Of a stretch of 64,000 nucleotides of DNA, positions 1-7,968 are shown in pieces. The notes beneath the pieces were generated by a model. That model ran no database searches, was not told the origin of the DNA, and saw only the letters and a program-made list of their open reading frames with translations. Every line of letters starts with the position of its first letter. The first letter of the stretch is position 1. The DNA lies in contig NZ_MTQN01000010.1 of the NCBI RefSeq assembly GCF_001984195.1, positions 1,116,001 to 1,180,000 on the forward strand. The letters run 5' to 3'. Source of the DNA: Kribbella sp. ALI-6-A. GTDB taxonomy: Bacteria; Actinomycetota; Actinomycetes; Propionibacteriales; Kribbellaceae. The position numbers and the translations under genes are program-made.

Positions 1-2
1 TG

Positions 3-752
3 CTGGCGGTCGACCAGCGCGAGGTCTACCTGATCGCGCTGCTGGCCAACGCCGCGACGTACGTGGTGACGGCGGGGCTGGTGCAGTGGGGGATGACCCG
101 GGTGCCGCCGGTGCCCTCGGCGGCCGGACCGTCGGCGCTGACCGCGCTCAAGGATCGTCCGTTCCTGGCGTTCGTCGCGCTCGACGGACTGCTCAGCATG
201 CACAACGCGATGGCCCAGGTCGCGATCCCGCTCTGGGTGGCGACGGCAACAGATGCGCCGACCTGGCTGATCTCGGTGCTGCTGGTGGTCAACGCGGTCT
301 CGGTGATCCTGCTGCAGCTCCGCGTTGCCCGAGGCACCGAACAGTTGGCGGGCGCGGCCCGGGCCGGACGCCGGGCGGGATTTCTGCTGGCGTTGGCCTG
401 TGCGGTGCTGGCCCTCACCGACGTCACGTCGGGTGCTGTCACGATCGGACTACTGGTCGTTGCCGCGCTGGTCCACGTGCTGGGGGAGATGCTGCAGTCC
501 GCGGGCGGCTGGGGAATCAGCTTCGAGCTGGCGCCGCCCGGCGGGCAGGGGCAGTACCAAGGGGCGTACGCGATGGGTACGCAGGTCGGCGATCTGGTCG
601 CTCCGGTCGTGCTCACCGTCGTCGCGGTCAGCTGGGGCTGGCCGGGGTGGTTGCTCACGGCCACGATCTTTCTGGCGGCGGGCGCGTTGATCCCCGTCGC
701 GGTCCGGCGGCACCGGCAGTGGGAGCCCGCGGAAGTCAGTCAGCTGGTGTGA
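3..752 (+). CDS. MFS transporter, C-terminal part (5' end outside window)
   Basis: The frame is open from the first bases, so the start lies upstream of the window. The visible ~249 residues form several hydrophobic membrane segments with short charged loops, as in the second half of a major facilitator superfamily permease, probably a drug or metabolite exporter in the cytoplasmic membrane. It ends with a short positively charged tail. Its stop overlaps by 17 nt the stop of the convergent flavin monooxygenase gene. The substrate cannot be told from the sequence. An internal ATG at 192-194 and a GTG at 63 are not taken as starts because coding continues upstream of them. Confidence 0.8.
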   Translation: MAVDQREVYLIALLANAATYVVTAGLVQWGMTRVPPVPSAAGPSALTALKDRPFLAFVALDGLLSMHNAMAQVAIPLWVATATDAPTWLISVLLVVNAVSVILLQLRVARGTEQLAGAARAGRRAGFLLALACAVLALTDVTSGAVTIGLLVVAALVHVLGEMLQSAGGWGISFELAPPGGQGQYQGAYAMGTQVGDLVAPVVLTVVAVSWGWPGWLLTATIFLAAGALIPVAVRRHRQWEPAEVSQLV

Positions 753-1803
753 GCACCTTCGGATGCAGCAGGTCACGCAGCTCGCGGGCCGCGGCGAAGC
801 CGGCGCGGTTGCCGCCGATGGTGCTGGCGGACGGGCCGTAGCCGACCAGGTGGATGCGCGGATCGAGCACGGTGTGGGTGCCGTCCATCTTGATGCCGCC
901 GGACGGCTCGCGCAGGTGCAACGGCGCCAGGTGGCCGAGGTCGGCGCGGAATCCGGTCGCCCACAGGATCGCGTCGACCTTCTGCTCGCGCCCGTCGGCC
1001 CACACCACGCCGTACGGCGTGATCCGCTCGAACATCGGCAAGCGCGTGTAAACACCCCGCTCGTACGCCGCGCGCTCCTGCTGCCGCAGCTGCAACCCGG
1101 TCACACTCACCACGCTCCGCGGCGGCAACCCGGCGCGCACCCGTTCCTCGACCTTCGCGATGATCTTCCGCCCGAGCTCCGGCCCGAACTCCTCGTCGGT
1201 GCGCCACACCGGCTCGCGCCGGGTCACCCACGTCGTCGTCGCGACCTCGGAGATCTCGGCCAGCAGCTGGACGGCGGACGCGCCGCCGCCGACGACGAGC
1301 ACGTGTTGCCCGGTGAACTCCCCGGCGCCGTTGTAGTCGGCGGTGTGCAGCTGCCGTCCCTGGAAGGTCTCGATGCCCGGGTACCACGGGATGAACGGCC
1401 GGTTCCAGGTGCCGGTCGCGTTGACGATCGCGTCGGCCGTGTAGGTGTCGTGGTCGGTGGTCAGCACGAACCGCCCGTCCACCTCGCGCACGTTCTCGAC
1501 GACGACCGGCCGCACGACCGGCAGCTCGAAGCGGGCCTCGTAGTCGGCGTAGTAGCGCGGCACGAACACGTTCGCCCGTTCGGCCCCGATGCTCGGCGGC
1601 ACCTCCGCTCCGGGCAGGTTGGCGATGCCGTGCACGTCGTTCATGGTGAGCGAGTCCCACCGGTGCTGCCAGGCGCCGCCCGGTGCGTCGTTGCGGTCCA
1701 GGACCACCACCTCGTCGTACGGCGTGAAACCCATCCGGACCAGGTGGTACGCCGCCGACAGCCCGGCCTGGCCGGCCCCGATCACCACGACTTGGGTATC
1801 CAC
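736..1803 (-). CDS. Class B flavin-dependent monooxygenase (FMO/CzcO-like)
   Basis: A 355-residue flavoprotein that should use FAD and NADPH to oxygenate a small organic substrate in the cytoplasm. An FAD-binding GAGQAG lies near residues 9-14 and a second Rossmann motif GGGASA near 172-177. Between them is an FMO-type fingerprint FQGRQLHTADY near 147, and an ATGF motif follows near the C-terminus. I chose the GTG at 1803 because the dinucleotide fold begins right after it. The longer ATG start at 1857 would overlap the start of the divergent LysR gene. That LysR gene, 52 nt away, is the obvious candidate regulator. Substrate unknown; Baeyer-Villiger or N-oxidation are both possible. Confidence 0.82.
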   Translation of the reverse strand: MDTQVVVIGAGQAGLSAAYHLVRMGFTPYDEVVVLDRNDAPGGAWQHRWDSLTMNDVHGIANLPGAEVPPSIGAERANVFVPRYYADYEARFELPVVRPVVVENVREVDGRFVLTTDHDTYTADAIVNATGTWNRPFIPWYPGIETFQGRQLHTADYNGAGEFTGQHVLVVGGGASAVQLLAEISEVATTTWVTRREPVWRTDEEFGPELGRKIIAKVEERVRAGLPPRSVVSVTGLQLRQQERAAYERGVYTRLPMFERITPYGVVWADGREQKVDAILWATGFRADLGHLAPLHLREPSGGIKMDGTHTVLDPRIHLVGYGPSASTIGGNRAGFAAARELRDLLHPKVLTPAD

Positions 1804-1855
1804 AACAGGTTCAACGCCACCGGCAGAGCGATGTCTTCCCGGATAACCTCCTGCC

Positions 1856-2740
1856 ATGGACCTGACCACGGCGTACGGCTACCGGCTGGACTGGGTGGTG
1901 AGCTTCGTCGCCGTCGCCCGGTACGGCGGGTTCTCAGCGGCTGCGAAGGCCGTGTTCCGCGGGCAGTCGCGGATCAGCGAGCACGTCGCCGAGCTGGAGA
2001 AGGCGCTGGGCGTGCAACTGTTCGACCGGACCGCGCATCCGGTCGCATTGACACCGGAGGGACGGGCGCTGCTGCCGGCGGCCGAGGAGATCCTGCACCG
2101 GCTCGGCGAGTTGTCGACCGTGCGCGGGCAGGTCCGCTTCGGTACGTACCCGAGCGCGGCCGCCTGGCTGTTCCCGCAGGTCGCCGTCCGGATGCCGGAA
2201 GTCCGCCTGCTGCTCGTCGAGGGCCCGAGCATCGAGCTGGAACGCGCGCTCGTCCAGGGTGAGATCGACCTCGCGATCCGCCCGGTTCACCCGCTCGTGG
2301 TCTCCGAGTCCCTCGAACACCGCGTCCTGTGGCGCGAGCCGCTCGTCGCCGTGTTCGCGGCCCAGCACCCGTTGGCCACGCAGCCCTCGATCGGCCTCGC
2401 GGAGCTCGCCACCCTCCCGCTGATCTCGATCGGTGAGTCCTCCGGCGGCCGCCAGTTCGAGTCGCATCTGGCGTTCGCCTCGGCCGGTCTGAGCCCGGTC
2501 AGCGTCTACCGCACGAATCAGCCGCAAACCCTGCTGTCATTGGTCCGCCATGGCCTCGGCACGGGAGTCACCAACGCCCTCGCCGTCACCACGGCAAACC
2601 TGGACGGCGTCCGCCTGGTTCCGATTCACGACGCGGGCGTCGAGCGCCAGGTCGCCCTGTTCCTGCACCGCGACCGCCCCCGCACCCCGGCGCTGACCGC
2701 CGTGATCGACACCGTCACCGCGATCGACCCGCCGACCTGA
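1856..2740 (+). CDS. LysR family transcriptional regulator
   Basis: A 294-residue protein of normal LysR length. An N-terminal winged helix-turn-helix occupies about residues 8-70 (FSAAAKAVFRGQSRISEHVAELEK, read in two parts, with FDRT and LTPEG after it). A periplasmic-binding-like effector domain follows from about residue 95. It is transcribed divergently from the flavin monooxygenase gene and ends 8 nt from the convergent cupin gene, so either neighbour could be its target. LysR proteins typically control the divergent gene in response to a pathway metabolite. There is no convincing Shine-Dalgarno before the ATG; AGGAGG in this gap is on the opposite strand. Confidence 0.9.
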   Translation: MDLTTAYGYRLDWVVSFVAVARYGGFSAAAKAVFRGQSRISEHVAELEKALGVQLFDRTAHPVALTPEGRALLPAAEEILHRLGELSTVRGQVRFGTYPSAAAWLFPQVAVRMPEVRLLLVEGPSIELERALVQGEIDLAIRPVHPLVVSESLEHRVLWREPLVAVFAAQHPLATQPSIGLAELATLPLISIGESSGGRQFESHLAFASAGLSPVSVYRTNQPQTLLSLVRHGLGTGVTNALAVTTANLDGVRLVPIHDAGVERQVALFLHRDRPRTPALTAVIDTVTAIDPPT

Positions 2741-2748
2741 CGCGGCGG

Positions 2749-3237
2749 TCAGCGGATGAACTGGTCGACGTAGTCGGCGCCCAGGCCGTTGGCGGCGTAG
2801 TGGTCGCGGCAGAGCTGGATCTTGGTGAACGTGTCCTCGTAGCCGGTCTGGTGGCCTTCGGCGTCGACGTAGATCATCGCGCCGGAGATGTTGAAGAACG
2901 TGATCATCTCGCCGGTGTCCTCGGGCACGCGCAGGGTGTGGATCTCGCCGGGCGGCTCGTAGACGAAGGAGCCGGTCTCGGCGACCCAGTCGTGTTCGTC
3001 GTACTGCCACTTGCCCTTGATCACGTAGCCGAAGACCGCGCTGGGGTGGCGGTGGCGCGAGACGATGCCGGCGCGGGTGACCTTGAGCAGGTTGCACCAC
3101 TGGCCGGTGATCGTGTTCAGCATCAGCGGACGGAACCACACGTCGGGGGCCTGCGGGACCCACAGACGGTCGTCGTCGGGAACGGCCTGGACGGCGATCT
3201 CCAGAGGGACGGCGTCGGAGATGGGGATCTGGCTCAT
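2749..3237 (-). CDS. Cupin dioxygenase, 2,4'-dihydroxyacetophenone dioxygenase-like
   Basis: A 162-residue single-domain cupin. The metal site should be formed by H62 and H64 (SRHRH) and H100 (GEIH), with an acidic residue near 81. Overall spacing and the WFRPL...TGQW pattern resemble 2,4'-dihydroxyacetophenone dioxygenase, an iron enzyme that cleaves an aromatic hydroxyketone to a benzoate and formate. That assignment comes from family memory, not an alignment, so a different ketone is possible. It is the second gene of a two-gene operon, 12 nt after the SDR gene, with a clear RBS (GGAGAAC) before its ATG. Confidence 0.72.
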   Translation of the reverse strand: MSQIPISDAVPLEIAVQAVPDDDRLWVPQAPDVWFRPLMLNTITGQWCNLLKVTRAGIVSRHRHPSAVFGYVIKGKWQYDEHDWVAETGSFVYEPPGEIHTLRVPEDTGEMITFFNISGAMIYVDAEGHQTGYEDTFTKIQLCRDHYAANGLGADYVDQFIR

Positions 3238-3249
3238 GGGAGTTCTCCT

Positions 3250-3954
3250 TCAGGCGCTGAGATAGCCGCCGTCGACGGGCAGGACGGCGCCGGTGACGAA
3301 GCCCGCGTCGGGACCGGTGAGGAACGCGATCGCGCCGGCCACCTCGGCCGGCGTACCCCAGCGGGCCATCGGGGTGCGGCCGAGGATCCGTTCGGTCGCC
3401 GCCGGGTCGGCCTGCAGGGCGGCGGTCAGGTCGGTGGCGATCCAGCCGGGCGCGACGGCGTTCACCCTGATCCCGTCGGCTGCCCAGGCGACCGCGAGCG
3501 AGCGGGTCAGCTGCACGATGCCGCCCTTGCTCGCGCTGTACGCCGGGACCAGCGGGCCGCCGAAGAAGCTCAGCATCGAGGCGACGTTGACCACGCAGCC
3601 CCCGCGGACGGCGAGCGCGTCGTGCGCGGCCTCGGCAGCACGCATCGCGCCGGTGAGATTGATCGCCAGCACCTCGGCGAACACCTCCGGCCGGTGCTCG
3701 TCGCCGCGGCGGATGATCCCGGCGGCGTTGACCAGTACGTCGAGCGCGTCGTACGACGTGACGAGGTCCTCGAGCTCGGTCGGTGAGCGCAGGTCGAGCG
3801 CGCGCAACTCCGCCACCTGACGGAGCTCCGCCGGAGCCGCCTGCGGGTTCAGCCCGGCCGCGACCACGCTCGCCCCGTCGCGCGCCAGCCGCAGCGCGGC
3901 GGCGGCACCGATCCCGCTGGTGCCGCCGATCACCAAGACACTCCGATCCGGCAT
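3250..3954 (-). CDS. Short-chain dehydrogenase/reductase
   Basis: A 234-residue classical SDR. The cofactor loop is GGTSGIG at residues 10-16, NAAG follows near 77-80, the catalytic Ser is near 126-129, and the YxxxK pair is Y139/K143. The C-terminal PVDGGY is typical of the 3-oxoacyl-ACP reductase-like group. It probably interconverts an alcohol and a ketone using NAD(P)H. It leads an operon with the downstream cupin dioxygenase, which suggests it makes or removes that enzyme's ketone substrate; this pathway link is inference. The ATG at 3954 puts the Rossmann strand at the N-terminus, as expected. Confidence 0.88.
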   Translation of the reverse strand: MPDRSVLVIGGTSGIGAAAALRLARDGASVVAAGLNPQAAPAELRQVAELRALDLRSPTELEDLVTSYDALDVLVNAAGIIRRGDEHRPEVFAEVLAINLTGAMRAAEAAHDALAVRGGCVVNVASMLSFFGGPLVPAYSASKGGIVQLTRSLAVAWAADGIRVNAVAPGWIATDLTAALQADPAATERILGRTPMARWGTPAEVAGAIAFLTGPDAGFVTGAVLPVDGGYLSA

Positions 3955-4018
3955 GCCCTCGATCCTGTCCGCCGCGACCGGCCGGCACCACCGCTACCCG
4001 AACGCCGGATCACCCCGA

Positions 4019-4081
4019 TCCGCCCCGCCGTCCCACCGCTCCGCCCCGCCGTCCCACTGCTCCGCTCCGCCGTCCCACTGC
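4019..4081. repeat. 21-bp tandem repeat, three copies
   Basis: Units run 4019-4039, 4040-4060 and 4061-4081. The second and third differ at one base and the first and second at one base. The unit begins TCCGC and contains CCGTCCCA. It sits in noncoding DNA between two minus-strand genes, upstream of the SDR start. The same TCCGC begins a fourth, aborted unit at 4082. Confidence 0.9.
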
Positions 4082-4113
4082 TCCGCGATCGCGTCCGGCG
4101 AGCGCAGTTGCTC

Positions 4114-4157
4114 GCGTCCGAAGAAGCGTGCGCTATCGGCCTCAGTTCTTCGGACGC
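4114..4157. repeat. Dispersed palindromic element, copy 1
   Basis: Perfect 12-bp arms GCGTCCGAAGAA (4114-4125) and TTCTTCGGACGC (4146-4157) flank a 20-nt loop beginning GCGTGCGCT. Copies 2 and 3 share the arm core GCGTCCGAA and the loop word CGTGCGCT. It lies downstream of the membrane-protein gene that ends at 4259. Confidence 0.85.
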
Positions 4158-4171
4158 AACGGGAAAGAGAA

Positions 4172-4206
4172 AGCGGGGAAGCCGGGGGAGGGCCGGCTTC
4201 CCCGCT
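4172..4206 (-). terminator. Intrinsic terminator-like hairpin for the 4259-4939 gene
   Basis: Perfect 14-bp arms (4172-4185 and 4193-4206) enclose a 7-nt loop. Read on the minus strand, the hairpin is followed by the pyrimidine-rich TTTCTCTTTCCC, the expected U-rich tract. It begins 53 nt after the stop codon of the minus-strand membrane-protein gene. Confidence 0.75.
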
Positions 4207-4258
4207 GCGGGGGGAGGGTGAGAGGCCGGGCGGGGGGAGGACCCGGCGTCTCGATGGA

Positions 4259-4939
4259 TCAGTGGAAACTGTGGTCGATCCGGTGGTGGTAGCGCTGACC
4301 GGCCTTGCCGCCGATCACCGCGGCCAGCAGCGTCACGACCAGCACCGCGGCACCGAGGATCAGCCCGCCGCTGGTCAGGTCCGCCTCGGCGATCGGCACG
4401 GACGGCAGGTTGACCCGCTCCAGTACGTCGTACTGCGAACCGGCGAGCGCCCCGATCCCGGCGACGATCAGCGTCACCGCGACGCCGATGCCCCAGACGC
4501 CGAAGCCCTGGCGCGCGCCGTCGAAGCGCGCGAGCCGGCCGGCGACGTAGCCGCCGTTGTAGTAAGCGATCGCCAGGACCAGGAGCAGCAGCGCGCCGGA
4601 CACGATGCCCACCGTGCCGGCCTGCTCGTCGAAGATCCCGCGGTCGATGCTGACGGCGTAGTCGACCGCCGCGGCGATCGCGCCGACGATCGCGGTCAGC
4701 AGCACGGTCAGGCCGACCGCGATCAGCCAGCCGAAGAAGGCCGAGCCGGCTTTGAACCCGCGGTAGACCGGGTTCACCTCGCCCTCGGTGGACGTCTTCA
4801 CATTGGCCCGGTGCAGCGGCTTGCGGTCGTCGGCCGGTCCGTTCTCGACGACCGGCTGGGTCGCCGTACGGTCGGCGGTGAAGCGCTGCGCGGGCGGACC
4901 GACGCTCGTGTCGGTGTCGTCACGGTAGTGCTGGACCAT
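4259..4939 (-). CDS. Four-helix membrane protein of unknown function, paralog A
   Basis: A 226-residue protein with a polar N-terminal ~85 residues followed by four predicted membrane helices. The first helix starts after YRGFKAG. The loop after helix 2 carries NGGYVAGRLARFDG and RQGFGVW, which recur almost unchanged in the neighbouring gene. The C-terminus is a short basic tail (GGKAGQRYHHRID). The ATG at 4939 is preceded by GAGGAG at a proper distance; the longer frame upstream lacks such a site. I do not recognise a characterised family. It is a tandem duplicate of the gene starting at 5754. Confidence 0.78.
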   Translation of the reverse strand: MVQHYRDDTDTSVGPPAQRFTADRTATQPVVENGPADDRKPLHRANVKTSTEGEVNPVYRGFKAGSAFFGWLIAVGLTVLLTAIVGAIAAAVDYAVSIDRGIFDEQAGTVGIVSGALLLLVLAIAYYNGGYVAGRLARFDGARQGFGVWGIGVAVTLIVAGIGALAGSQYDVLERVNLPSVPIAEADLTSGGLILGAAVLVVTLLAAVIGGKAGQRYHHRIDHSFH

Positions 4940-5008
4940 GGCAGTTCTCCTCACAAGGACAGCCCCGTCTCTCACCACTCGTACCCTCCGTGCGCCCACC
5001 CATGCGCT

Positions 5009-5057
5009 GCGTCCGCACTGCGAGCTCACGCTCTCGCGCAGCGGACCCCGCGGACGC
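5009..5057. repeat. Possible diverged copy of the palindromic element / terminator
   Basis: Arms GCGTCCGC (5009-5016) and GCGGACGC (5050-5057) resemble the arms of the dispersed element but the loop differs and holds a second, imperfect stem (CTGCGAG with CTCGCGCAG). It lies 8 nt downstream of the stop of the minus-strand gene at 5065, a terminator position. Confidence 0.45.
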
Positions 5058-5064
5058 GACCGGC

Positions 5065-5754
5065 TCAGTCCAGCTCGCGGTCGATCTTGTCGTGGAAGCG
5101 CCGGCCGGCCCCGCCGCCGAGGATCGCGCAGACCAGCGTGAGCAGCACGATCGCGCCGGCGGTCGCCAGGGCGCCGTACCGGAGAAGATCCGGATCCAGC
5201 GTGCCCACGCGCAGCGGCAGGTCCGAACGGTCGAGGCGGCCGACCGCGTCGTACCAGACGTTCAGTGCGGCGCCGATCCCCGCGACGAACACCCCCACCA
5301 GCACCGTGATCAGCCAGACGCCGACGCCCTGCCGCTTCCCGTCGAACCGGGCCAGCCGGCCCGCGACGTAGCCGCCGCAGAAGTAGGCGAGGCTCAGTAC
5401 GACGGTCACCCCGATCGCCGCGGCCAGTGCGACCTCGGTCGGGCGCCGCCGAGCGTCGGCCGCTGTGAAGTCGAGGACGTAGCCGGCCACGCCACCGAGG
5501 CCGGCGACGACCAGGACGAAAAACACCGTCATCGACAAGGCGATCAGCCAGCCGAAGAACGCGGCGCCGGCCTTGAAGCCCCGGTACGCCGGCCGCTCGG
5601 TCCCGAACTCCGGCTCGGCTTCCGGCGGGTCCGGAACGAGCCGGACGTTCGTCATCGCCCGGTGCGCCGCGGCCCGCGCCTCCTCGTAGCGCTGCGTGCT
5701 CTCGTCGGGTCGCAGGTCGGTCAGTGTGCCGGAGTCTTCGTACGGCTGGACCAC
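5065..5754 (-). CDS. Four-helix membrane protein of unknown function, paralog B
   Basis: A 229-residue protein with the same plan as its neighbour: MVQPYED start, a polar N-terminal region, YRGFKAGAAFFGWLIA opening helix 1, and CGGYVAGRLARFDG plus RQGVGVW after helix 2. The C-terminus again ends GGGAGRRFHDKID. The GTG at 5754 follows GTGAGGAGACAGTT, nearly the same leader as paralog A, so the duplication included the ribosome binding site. The shared motif implies a conserved cytoplasmic loop function, but I cannot name one. Confidence 0.78.
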   Translation of the reverse strand: MVQPYEDSGTLTDLRPDESTQRYEEARAAAHRAMTNVRLVPDPPEAEPEFGTERPAYRGFKAGAAFFGWLIALSMTVFFVLVVAGLGGVAGYVLDFTAADARRRPTEVALAAAIGVTVVLSLAYFCGGYVAGRLARFDGKRQGVGVWLITVLVGVFVAGIGAALNVWYDAVGRLDRSDLPLRVGTLDPDLLRYGALATAGAIVLLTLVCAILGGGAGRRFHDKIDRELD

Positions 5755-5830
5755 AACTGTCTCCTCACAGGGGCGCCTCGTTCCGGGGCCTACCCAAGGA
5801 GTGCGTGACTCATTCCTTCGACCGGCAGAC

Positions 5831-7339
5831 TTAACCGGCCCCTTGCGGATAGCGACGCGGAGTGAACACCAGCGACCCGGCCGGACGATCGACCGAGCGG
5901 GTCTGTGACGACCCGATCAGCAGCAGGCAGCGCATGTCGACCGTGGCCGGGTCGAGCTCGCCGAGCGTGGTGATCGTGACCGATTCGCTCGCTCCGCCGA
6001 CGTCGCGGCCGACCACGACCGGCGTACCGGGGTCGCGGTGCTCGAGCAGCAGGTCGCGGGTCGCGGCGACCTGCCAGGTCCGCGACTTGGACGCCGGGTT
6101 GTAGATCGCGATCGCCAGGTCCGCCGTCGCGGCGGCGGTCAGGCGGGCGGCGATCACGTCCCACGGCTTGAGCCGGTCCGACAGCGACAGCACGCAGTAG
6201 TCGTGGCCGAGTGGAGCACCGGCGCGGCTGGCGACGGCCTGGGCGGCGGTCATGCCGGGCAGGACCCGGACGGCGATGTCGGCGTACTCGGGCTCGGCGG
6301 CGACCTCGGTGACCGCGCTGGCCATCGCGAAGACGCCGGGATCGCCGGAGGACACGACCACGACGCGCGATCCCTTGCGGGCCAGGTCGAGCGCGAAGGC
6401 GGCGCGCTCGGACTCCACCTTGTTGTCCGAGGGGTGCTTGCGCTGCCGGGCCCGGTCGGGCAGGCGGTCGACGTACGGGCCGTAGCCGATCACGTCGTCG
6501 GCGTTGGCCAGAGCGGCGCGAACTTCCGGCGTCATCCACTCGGGGCCGGCCGGTCCGAGGCCGACCACCGTGACGGAACCTTCCTCCAGCGGCCGGCCGG
6601 TGACCGGCGTCGCGAAGGTGTTGTTGATCGGGCTCGGCAGCAGGGCCAGCGAGAAGTACGGCACGGAGTCGGGGTCGACATCGGCCAGCGGCAGCGTCCG
6701 CTGCGCATCGGTGGTCGCGCGTTCGACGTACCAGGCCTCGTCGGCGCGACCGGCCAGCTCGAACGCCTCGCGCACGTTGCCGAAGGTGCGCCCGAGCTTC
6801 ATCACCGCGGCCGCGTCGGTCTCCCGCAGCTTCTGCGCGAGGATGTCCGGCGGCAGCGTGCCGGGCAGCACGGTCAGGATCTCGTCGCGTTCGCACAACG
6901 GCCGGCCCAGGACGGCGGCGGCCGCGCTGACCGACGTCACACCCGGCACCACCTCGCAGTCGTAGCGGTCGGTCAGCCGCTTGTGCATGTGCATGTAGGA
7001 GCCGTAGAAGAGCGGGTCACCCTCGGCCAGTACGACGACGTCCCGGCCGGCGTCGAGGTGCGCGGCCAGCCGCGCGGCGCACTCGGCGTAGAAGTCGTCC
7101 ATCGCGCCCTGGTAGCCGCCGGGGTGATCGGTCGTCTCGGTGGTCAGCGGGTAGACCAGGTGTTCCTCGAGCTGACCGTCGCGCAGGTACGGCGCCGCGA
7201 CCGACCGGGCGATGCTCCGGCCGTGCCGCGCACTGTGGAACGCGATCACGTCCGCGGCGCCGATCAGTCGGGCGGCCTTCACGGTCACCAGTTCGGGGTC
7301 GCCCGGGCCGAGCCCGACACCCCACAGCCGTCCGGTCAC
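5831..7339 (-). CDS. cobIJ: Fused precorrin-2 C20- / precorrin-3B C17-methyltransferase
   Basis: A 502-residue fusion of two SAM-dependent tetrapyrrole methylases. Residues ~1-240 are CobI-like, opening [16 protein letters not shown]. Residues ~243-502 are CobJ-like, opening [11 protein letters not shown] with [10 protein letters not shown]. CobI adds the C20 methyl of precorrin-2, and CobJ methylates C17 with ring contraction, in the aerobic cobalamin pathway. The fusion is common in actinobacteria. Its GTG start at 7339 overlaps the cobH stop by 4 nt (GTGA), so translation is likely coupled. It is the last gene of the MFS-cobG-cobH-cobIJ operon. Confidence 0.95.
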   Translation of the reverse strand: MTGRLWGVGLGPGDPELVTVKAARLIGAADVIAFHSARHGRSIARSVAAPYLRDGQLEEHLVYPLTTETTDHPGGYQGAMDDFYAECAARLAAHLDAGRDVVVLAEGDPLFYGSYMHMHKRLTDRYDCEVVPGVTSVSAAAAVLGRPLCERDEILTVLPGTLPPDILAQKLRETDAAAVMKLGRTFGNVREAFELAGRADEAWYVERATTDAQRTLPLADVDPDSVPYFSLALLPSPINNTFATPVTGRPLEEGSVTVVGLGPAGPEWMTPEVRAALANADDVIGYGPYVDRLPDRARQRKHPSDNKVESERAAFALDLARKGSRVVVVSSGDPGVFAMASAVTEVAAEPEYADIAVRVLPGMTAAQAVASRAGAPLGHDYCVLSLSDRLKPWDVIAARLTAAATADLAIAIYNPASKSRTWQVAATRDLLLEHRDPGTPVVVGRDVGGASESVTITTLGELDPATVDMRCLLLIGSSQTRSVDRPAGSLVFTPRRYPQGAG

Positions 7340-7968
7340 TCTTCCTCACTAGCGATCGCGTTGATGGCGGCGGCGCTGATCGCACTGCCACCCCGGCGCC
7401 CACGGACGACCAGGTACTCCAGCCCCAGGTCGTTGGCCGCGAGCGCTTCCTTTGACTCGGCCGCACCGATGAAGCCGACCGGGATGCCCAGGACGGCGGC
7501 CGGCTTCGGCGCACCGGCCTCGATCAGCTCGAGCAGCCGGAACAACGCCGTCGGAGCGTTGCCCACGGCAACAACCGACCCTTCCAGCCGGTCGATCCAG
7601 AGGTCGAGCGCGGCGGCGCTGCGTGTGGTCCGCAACTGCTGGGCCAGCTCGGGCACGCGCGGGTCGCTGAGCGTGCAGACGACCTCGTTGTCCGCGGGCA
7701 ACCGCCGCCGGGTGACCCCGGCCGCGACCATCGCCGCGTCGCAGAAGATCGGTGCCCCCTGCCGCAAGGCCTCCCGGGCGGCCTTCACCACGCCGGTCGA
7801 CCAGGCCAGGTCGGCCACCAGATCTGTCATCCCGCAGGCATGGATCATCCGGACGGCGACCTGCGCCACGTCCGGCGGCAGGGCTCCGAGCGCGGCTTCG
7901 GCCCGGATCGTCGCGAACGACCGCCGGTAGATCTCGGCCCCGTCGGTCTCGTACTCGTACTGGCTCAC
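7336..7968 (-). CDS. cobH: Precorrin-8X methylmutase
   Basis: A 210-residue CobH/CbiC protein that moves a methyl group from C11 to C12 to give hydrogenobyrinate. The catalytic histidine is H43 in MIHACGM, the same position as in the characterised enzyme. Length is normal for the family. The GTG at 7968 is chosen because it overlaps the cobG stop as GTGA and leads straight into [13 protein letters not shown], a usual start of the family. A 4-nt overlap also joins it to cobIJ. Confidence 0.95.
   Translation of the reverse strand: MSQYEYETDGAEIYRRSFATIRAEAALGALPPDVAQVAVRMIHACGMTDLVADLAWSTGVVKAAREALRQGAPIFCDAAMVAAGVTRRRLPADNEVVCTLSDPRVPELAQQLRTTRSAAALDLWIDRLEGSVVAVGNAPTALFRLLELIEAGAPKPAAVLGIPVGFIGAAESKEALAANDLGLEYLVVRGRRGGSAISAAAINAIASEEE

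Larger units (their letters stand above)
3955..4258. other. 304-bp intergenic region with repeats and hairpins, no gene
   Basis: No credible coding frame is seen. It holds a three-copy 21-bp tandem repeat (4019-4081), a copy of the dispersed palindromic element (4114-4157), and a strong terminator hairpin for the membrane-protein gene to the right (4172-4206). The remaining G-rich stretch at 4207-4258 has no recognisable signal. Confidence 0.7.

Noticed and set aside
736..1869. Longer start for the flavin monooxygenase (ATG 1869 or 1857)
   Set aside because: It would overlap the LysR start and adds 18-22 residues with no family match; the flavin fold begins at 1803.
3955..4258. CRISPR array in the repeat-rich gap
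   Set aside because: The 21-bp units are contiguous tandem repeats without spacers, and no cas genes are present.
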